Shown here piece after piece: positions 14,016 through 17,101 of a stretch of 17,101 nucleotides of DNA. Source of the stretch: Baffinella frigidus (Eukaryota; Cryptophyceae; Cryptomonadales; Baffinellaceae); assembly GCA_026770585.1 (NCBI GenBank), contig MU646314.1, positions 1,273,231 through 1,290,331 on the forward strand, read 5' to 3'. Made by a program: the position numbers and the translations under genes. The notes below the pieces were generated by a model, which did not search any database, had not been told where the DNA came from, and worked only from the letters and a program-made list of their open reading frames with translations. Every line of letters begins with the position of its first letter. The stretch's first letter is position 1.

Positions 14016-15098
14016 ATGCTTGCGGTGGCGACCTCCGATGGCCGAGTCCGTCTGATTGATGAGGCGACCGGGGTGGTGCGTTGGGAGGTGCAGGGAGCGC
14101 ACGACGGTGAAATAGGGGAAGCAACAATTTCACCAGAAGGAAAGTTCGTCGCGATCGTGGGATGTGATGATGAGTACTGGGAGCTCTGGGACGCCGCGAA
14201 CGGGGTAGAGTGCATGGCCGGAGCGAGGCACGACGGAAAGGGAGCCTGCACCTGCAAGGTGAGCAGGAGCGGTTTCCGCAAGTCACTGGACGAAGGCTGT
14301 CCGGTGCTAGCCCACACTGCGGGGCTACAGGCGTTGGTGTTCTCGCCGTGCGGGAAATGGCTCGCCACCGGAGGCGAGGACGAAACGGTGATCCTGTGGG
14401 ACGCCCGGACCGGCAAGGCGGAACATCGCATGCAGGCCGGGGGGGTTGTCTGGGCATTGAAATTCTCTTCTGACGGGGCGCTTCTGGCGTGCGGGGCGTA
14501 CGATGCTTCCATTCTCGTATGGGACCTGACTGGGGCATTGCTCCGCACGATAACAGATGCTCAGACGGAATTTGTGGACTACGTACAGTTTTCACCTACT
14601 AACAGTCGCCTCCTCGCGTCCGCGTCCGAAAGGGACGACCAGATTACTTTGTGGGACGTTGACACCGGCGCACAGATCAGGAGCTTGCAGGGGAGCAGGT
14701 TGGCGGTGTTCTCTCCTGACGGACGGAGCATTGCAACCATTGACCCGAGCGACGTTGCCTCCATTCTTCTGGTCGATGCTGAGTCGGGAGAATGTCTGTT
14801 CAGACTGATTGGCCACGCGGATGAAGTTTGTTCTCTCATATTTTCGGAAGATGAGAGCAAGATCTTCTCGGGCAGCTTTGATGGCACCTGCAAGGTGTGG
14901 GACTCGTCGACGGGAGCCCTCCTCCGGACGATCGAGCTTGGGTCAATAGTGTGGCGTGTTTTTTCTGGACGCGACTGGGTGCGGGACACGCAGAGGGGCG
15001 TCGCGTTCGCGATGGGGCTGCTCCCGAGGCTCGGGGAGGGGTCGCGCGTGCTAGGGCTTGACCCGGGGGTGGTGCGCATGATCCTGGACCGCGTGTGA
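14016..15098 (+). CDS. WD40 repeat beta-propeller protein B (360 aa)
   Basis: ATG at 14016. The five upstream codons (VSGAG) match the MSGQG of fragments D and E with ATG changed to GTG, after an in-frame TAG, so the second Met is the likely start, as in protein A. Blades and strands: N-terminal strand 1-27; about 33-65 (WELWDAANG); 98-140 (VILWDARTG); 141-178 (ILVWDLTG); 183-225 (ITLWDVDTG); 226-267 (VFSPDGRSIA, IGH); 268-310 (GSFDGTCKVWDSSTG). The GACTCKV and RKSLDEGCPVLAHT loop and the C-terminal tail (GRDWVRDTQRG ... RLGEGSRVLG ... RMILDRV) are shared with protein A. It is probably a soluble protein-interaction scaffold; no catalytic residues, signal or membrane segment are visible. Divergence from A without stops suggests both are under selection. 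Antisense frames over the gene are shadows. Confidence 0.85.
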   Translation: MLAVATSDGRVRLIDEATGVVRWEVQGAHDGEIGEATISPEGKFVAIVGCDDEYWELWDAANGVECMAGARHDGKGACTCKVSRSGFRKSLDEGCPVLAHTAGLQALVFSPCGKWLATGGEDETVILWDARTGKAEHRMQAGGVVWALKFSSDGALLACGAYDASILVWDLTGALLRTITDAQTEFVDYVQFSPTNSRLLASASERDDQITLWDVDTGAQIRSLQGSRLAVFSPDGRSIATIDPSDVASILLVDAESGECLFRLIGHADEVCSLIFSEDESKIFSGSFDGTCKVWDSSTGALLRTIELGSIVWRVFSGRDWVRDTQRGVAFAMGLLPRLGEGSRVLGLDPGVVRMILDRV

Positions 15099-15106
15099 TG
15101 GAAGGG

Positions 15107-15128
15107 CAGAGAGAGAGAGAGAGAGAGA
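15107..15128. repeat. (GA)n microsatellite
   Basis: About ten GA units 8 bp past the stop of WD40 gene B, probably in its 3' UTR. Confidence 0.85.
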
Positions 15129-15329
15129 ATGAGTGTGAGTGTGGCGCCGCAGTATCACTCCTCTTTGGCGGGGCTGCACTCCCAGGATCGTGGGCAGCGA
15201 GTAAACAAGCAGAATAGGGCAGACGGAGGCGGCGCGCGCCTGTGCCGTAGGCGCGCTGGGAGGGGAGGCGGCGGCCCGGCGCTGGAGAGAGACCGGGGCT
15301 TGCGACAGCAAGTACAACTAACATAAACA
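15129..15329. other. GC-rich 3' flank of WD40 gene B
   Basis: No gene seen. The open frames on both strands are short and lack homology. Confidence 0.5.
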
Positions 15330-15475
15330 GCCGCGCGCACCTCCCCCCCCACCCCCGCGCACCTCCCAAACCCCCGCGCACCTGCCACATAGGCGTGTGG
15401 TGAGATTGGCTCCTCAGCAGCCAATGTGGCAGGTGCGCCGCGTTTTGGCAGGTGCGGCGCATTTCGGGAGGGGCG
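15330..15475. mobile_element. GC-rich foldback with repeated GCGCACCT units
   Basis: Three direct CGCGCACCT units on the left (about 15332, 15354, 15376) and two complementary AGGTGCG units on the right. The central pairing is GCGCACCTGCCACAT with ATGTGGCAGGTGCGC. An inner hairpin ATTGGCT/AGCCAAT forms the tip. Likely a foldback element or a rearranged tandem repeat. Confidence 0.55.
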
Positions 15476-15486
15476 TGCACCCCTCG

Positions 15487-15541
15487 CCGCGGGTGGTGCC
15501 CCACGGACGCTCAAGCAGCGTCCGTGGGGCACCGCCCGCGG
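15487..15541. repeat. 25-bp inverted repeat built from WD40 tail coding sequence
   Basis: Arms 15487-15511 and 15517-15541 pair with one mismatch around a 5-nt loop (CAAGC). The right arm runs into the WD40 tail relic. The left arm is the same GHHPR-coding stretch in reverse, so a piece of the gene was duplicated head to head. Confidence 0.8.
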
Positions 15542-15610
15542 CTCGGGGCGGTGTCGTGGATGCTTGGACTGGAGGCGGGGGTGGTGCGGATGATCCTAGT
15601 CAGGTCGTGA
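15527..15610 (+). pseudogene. Detached WD40-family C-terminal tail relic
   Basis: Reads GHRPRLGAVSWMLGLEAGVV then RMILVRS and a stop, matching the last 27 codons of the WD40 proteins. Nothing upstream continues the gene. The following GAGCAACGATTAC is shared with the sequence just past the stop of WD40 gene A. Confidence 0.75.
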
Positions 15611-15712
15611 GCAACGATTACGAGGGAGCACTCTTAAGAATCGGGGAACGACTGGGTCGTCCTTAAAATTTGACTTTTTTGGTAAGAAGAAGTTCGAGGG
15701 GTGGCGGTGCTT

Positions 15713-15870
15713 AATAAATCCAACTTAAATATCTCGGTGGACGACGTTCTCGAACCCAATTGAGAGATCAACTCTGGTTCAGATTCTAAGGGCGAGGTGA
15801 CGACGAACACGCCGAGTTTGGATCTGAATTTGAGAGTAATGGGGGGGAGGGGAGGGGGGGGGGCGCGAGC
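15713..15870 (+). other. Conserved WD40 3'-flank segments (VDDVLEPN and GEVTT blocks)
   Basis: 15713-15763 reads NKSNLNISVDDVLEPN and a stop. About 15772-15870 reads SGSDSKGEVTTNTPSLDLNL and then Gly codons from a G-rich tract (15841-15862). Both correspond in order to minus-strand segments 2477-2418 and 2288-2196. There, a SINE-like copy separates them. No start codon or clear splice sites were found. Confidence 0.45.
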
Positions 15871-15933
15871 AGCGAGAGTAGCGAGGCCGGGGAATGAGAA
15901 GCGGATCGAGTGGGTTTACTGTTGATCTTACTT

Positions 15934-16136
15934 ATTGAGAACGAAAAGGCATCTTATGAGCAAGGTATCCCTGTACTCATGGATACTTTGCTGATCCCTT
16001 AAGTGCCCACAGGGTGAATATTCACCCTAACTCGCCCTAGGCAGGTCCTAGGGCCCTACCGTAGGGCATATGAGCCTACCGGCTACTTAAGGGATACAGG
16101 GATACCTTGCTCATAAGGTGCCTTTTCGTTCTCAAT
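15934..16136. mobile_element. 203-bp MITE, long subfamily, with 42-bp terminal inverted repeats
   Basis: Arms 15934-15975 and 16095-16136 (starting ATTGAGAACGAAAAGGCA) differ at one base. Their inner ends (TACAGGGATACCTTGCTCAT) resemble the ends of the 120-bp family, as does the CCTAGGGCCCTACCGTAGGG centre. Inside are a second inverted pair (ATCCCTTAAGT/ACTTAAGGGAT) and a perfect 18-bp palindrome AGGGTGAATATTCACCCT (16011-16028). Confidence 0.85.
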
Positions 16137-16344
16137 ATCGCCTACTGCATGGCGGAAACCGTTGACCACGAGTGGTCGTCGTGCTTTCTAGTTAAGCTGC
16201 CAGATACAGGAACTTCAGCGTGCTCGAAAATAAAATGACACCCACCGATTAGTACCAACAGAGGATCTTATGCGTGTACCCACAAGGCGGCGGGTTCTTG
16301 ATTTTGAGCACGAAGCTTCGTACGCTGTACAAGGGTGAATTGCA
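16137..16344. other. Unique DNA with a weak foldback
   Basis: CAGCGTGCTCGAAAATA (about 16217) and GATTTTGAGCACGAAG (about 16299) pair imperfectly. No gene seen. Confidence 0.45.
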
Positions 16345-16462
16345 ACTACATCATGTAACGGCACGCATAGACCTAGGGGCATAAAGTAGTGTCTAGGTCT
16401 ACCGTAGGCCGATTCTTAGAAGCCTACGAGCCCCCAGAGATGGTGTGTGCCATTACACATTG
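16345..16462. mobile_element. Possible degenerate foldback element
   Basis: ATGTAACGGCACGCA pairs imperfectly with TGTGTGCCATTACACA at the far end. Inside are TAGACCTAG/CTAGGTCTA and CGTAGGC/GCCTACG hairpins, recalling the centres of the palindromic MITEs. Confidence 0.45.
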
Positions 16463-16574
16463 TATTCGTTAGTAATCCCAGCACTAGCAAGCACGCGTCT
16501 GGTGGGTAGGCACACTCGTCACTCGAATCTAATCTCAGCAAGACGCGATGGCCTGAGCTGCCACACACACCGGC

Positions 16575-16796
16575 GTTCCCAAACCCCGCAGCGTTGACCA
16601 GCTTGACGTGCTTTGACCAGTTCGACGTGCTGCAGAGTGACCAGTTTGTCCAGGCAATGGCAAGATGCGCTACCCGCAGAGCTTCTTAACAGCCTGGCGG
16701 GCGAAATCGAGGAAGCCAACAACCGTGCGCTCTCCGCCGAAGTTGGCCACCACCTCCCCCTTGCGTACAGCCAGATCGTCGCGTTCAGCTTTGGGG
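16575..16796 (+). pseudogene. Coding fragment of unknown protein, frameshifted and ending at telomeric repeats
   Basis: The plus strand reads AALTSLTCFDQFDVLQSDQF then VQAMA in one frame. From about 16662 another frame reads DALPAELLNSLAGEIEEANN and continues RALSAEVGHHLPLAYSQI then VAFSFG, up to the TTTAGGG array at 16797. Both look like real amphipathic protein, so one frameshift (or a missed intron) lies near 16660-16675. A 19-bp imperfect tandem (TTGACCAGCTTGACGTGC and next copy, about 16593-16630) underlies the DQFDVL repeat. The family is not recognised. Confidence 0.45.
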
Positions 16797-16858
16797 CTCA
16801 GGGTTTAGGGTTTGGGGTTTAGGGTTCAGGGTTTAGGGTTTAGGGTTTAGGGTTTAGA
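16797..16858. repeat. Short G-rich telomeric array
   Basis: About nine TTTAGGG-type units directly after the coding fragment, in chromosome-right-end orientation. Confidence 0.9.
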
Positions 16859-17101
16859 GCCGGTTTTTTGAGCGGGCTGATCTGAAAAACGGTCACCTCA
16901 ATTTTTTTTAATGGCCGGAGATCCTTACATTTCCCTTTAGGCCCAAAATTTTAAATGGCCGGAAACGATTTTAAAAAAGAATTAAAATGGTAAGGGGCCC
17001 TTACAATTTTAAGTCTTTTTGCTTTACAATTTGTTTTCAAAAAAATATTGCCCATTTTTTTCAGCCCACGGCGCCCCGCATGGCGCCCCCCCACTCCCCG
17101 C
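16859..17101. other. AT-rich unique DNA
   Basis: No gene seen. TTTAATGGCCGGA and TTTAAATGGCCGGA are a short direct repeat (about 16906 and 16952), and GTAAGGGGCCCTTAC (about 16990) is a small palindrome. Confidence 0.5.

Noticed and set aside
13912-14595. 227-codon and overlapping open frames on the minus strand
   Set aside because: Antisense to WD40 gene B; basic, Pro/Arg-rich composition typical of shadow frames in GC-rich genes.
14836-15504. 222-codon open frame on the minus strand
   Set aside because: Covers the antisense of the WD40 gene B tail and the GA/foldback repeats; no homology.
1-17101. Autonomous transposase, reverse transcriptase or other mobile-element enzyme
   Set aside because: No frame with recognisable catalytic motifs (DDE, YADD, RNase H) was seen; all mobile elements here appear non-autonomous.

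Overview
This window looks like nuclear DNA of a photosynthetic protist (an alga), from a subtelomeric or rearranged repeat-rich region. The reasons are long degenerate arrays of the plant/algal-type telomere heptamer TTTAGGG, intron-like GT..AG boundaries, many small foldback (MITE-like) elements, SINE-like repeats with simple-repeat tails, and GC-rich genes with no bacterial operon layout. A cryptophyte, haptophyte or stramenopile host is plausible; the sequence alone does not fix it.

Three reading frames look like intact genes. Two are paralogous seven-bladed WD40 beta-propeller proteins sharing an unusual C-terminal tail: 2748-3836 on the minus strand and 14016-15098 on the plus strand. 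The third, 7863-8873 (+), encodes an unrecognised protein with two internal tandem duplications. Everything else of genic origin is broken: three 5' pieces of WD40 paralogs (4687-4862, 11181-11356, 11603-12217), two detached WD40 tail relics (2015-2170, 15527-15610), and small exon-like fragments at 55-162, 1091-1446 and 16575-16796.

Layout: 1-720, CT/AG and TA microsatellites carrying a duplicated exon relic. 721-1440, C-rich telomere-like arrays with a nested foldback and an exon fragment that appears split by a telomeric-repeat 'intron'. 1447-2740, MITEs, a WD40 tail relic, a SINE-like copy and conserved WD40 3' flank. 2748-4690, WD40 gene A, its 5' flank, two SINE-like copies and a WD40 5' fragment. 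4863-6380, a G-rich telomeric array. 6381-10242, unique DNA with the unrecognised gene and several foldbacks. 10243-11180, a C-rich telomeric array. 11181-12217, two divergently oriented WD40 fragments. 12218-12770, a G-rich telomeric array. 12839-13839, a tandem cluster of SINE-like copies. 14016-15098, WD40 gene B, followed by its conserved 3' flank and foldbacks. 16797-16858, a last short G-rich array.

The recurring theme is interplay between telomeric repeats and WD40 genes. All three truncated WD40 5' fragments end in TTTAGGG-type repeats in the orientation that would cap a broken chromosome end, and two share the same junction. Two blocks (about 1162-6380 and 10243-12770) have C-rich repeats on the left and G-rich repeats on the right, like tiny chromosomes joined end to end. 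One telomeric array lies between 10-bp direct repeats in an exon-like sequence, with GT and AG placed so that splicing would restore the uninterrupted frame. The SINE-like family has two subfamilies and a (TCCTTTAGG)n tail, and one copy interrupts a WD40 coding sequence. No functional pathway linking the genes is visible.
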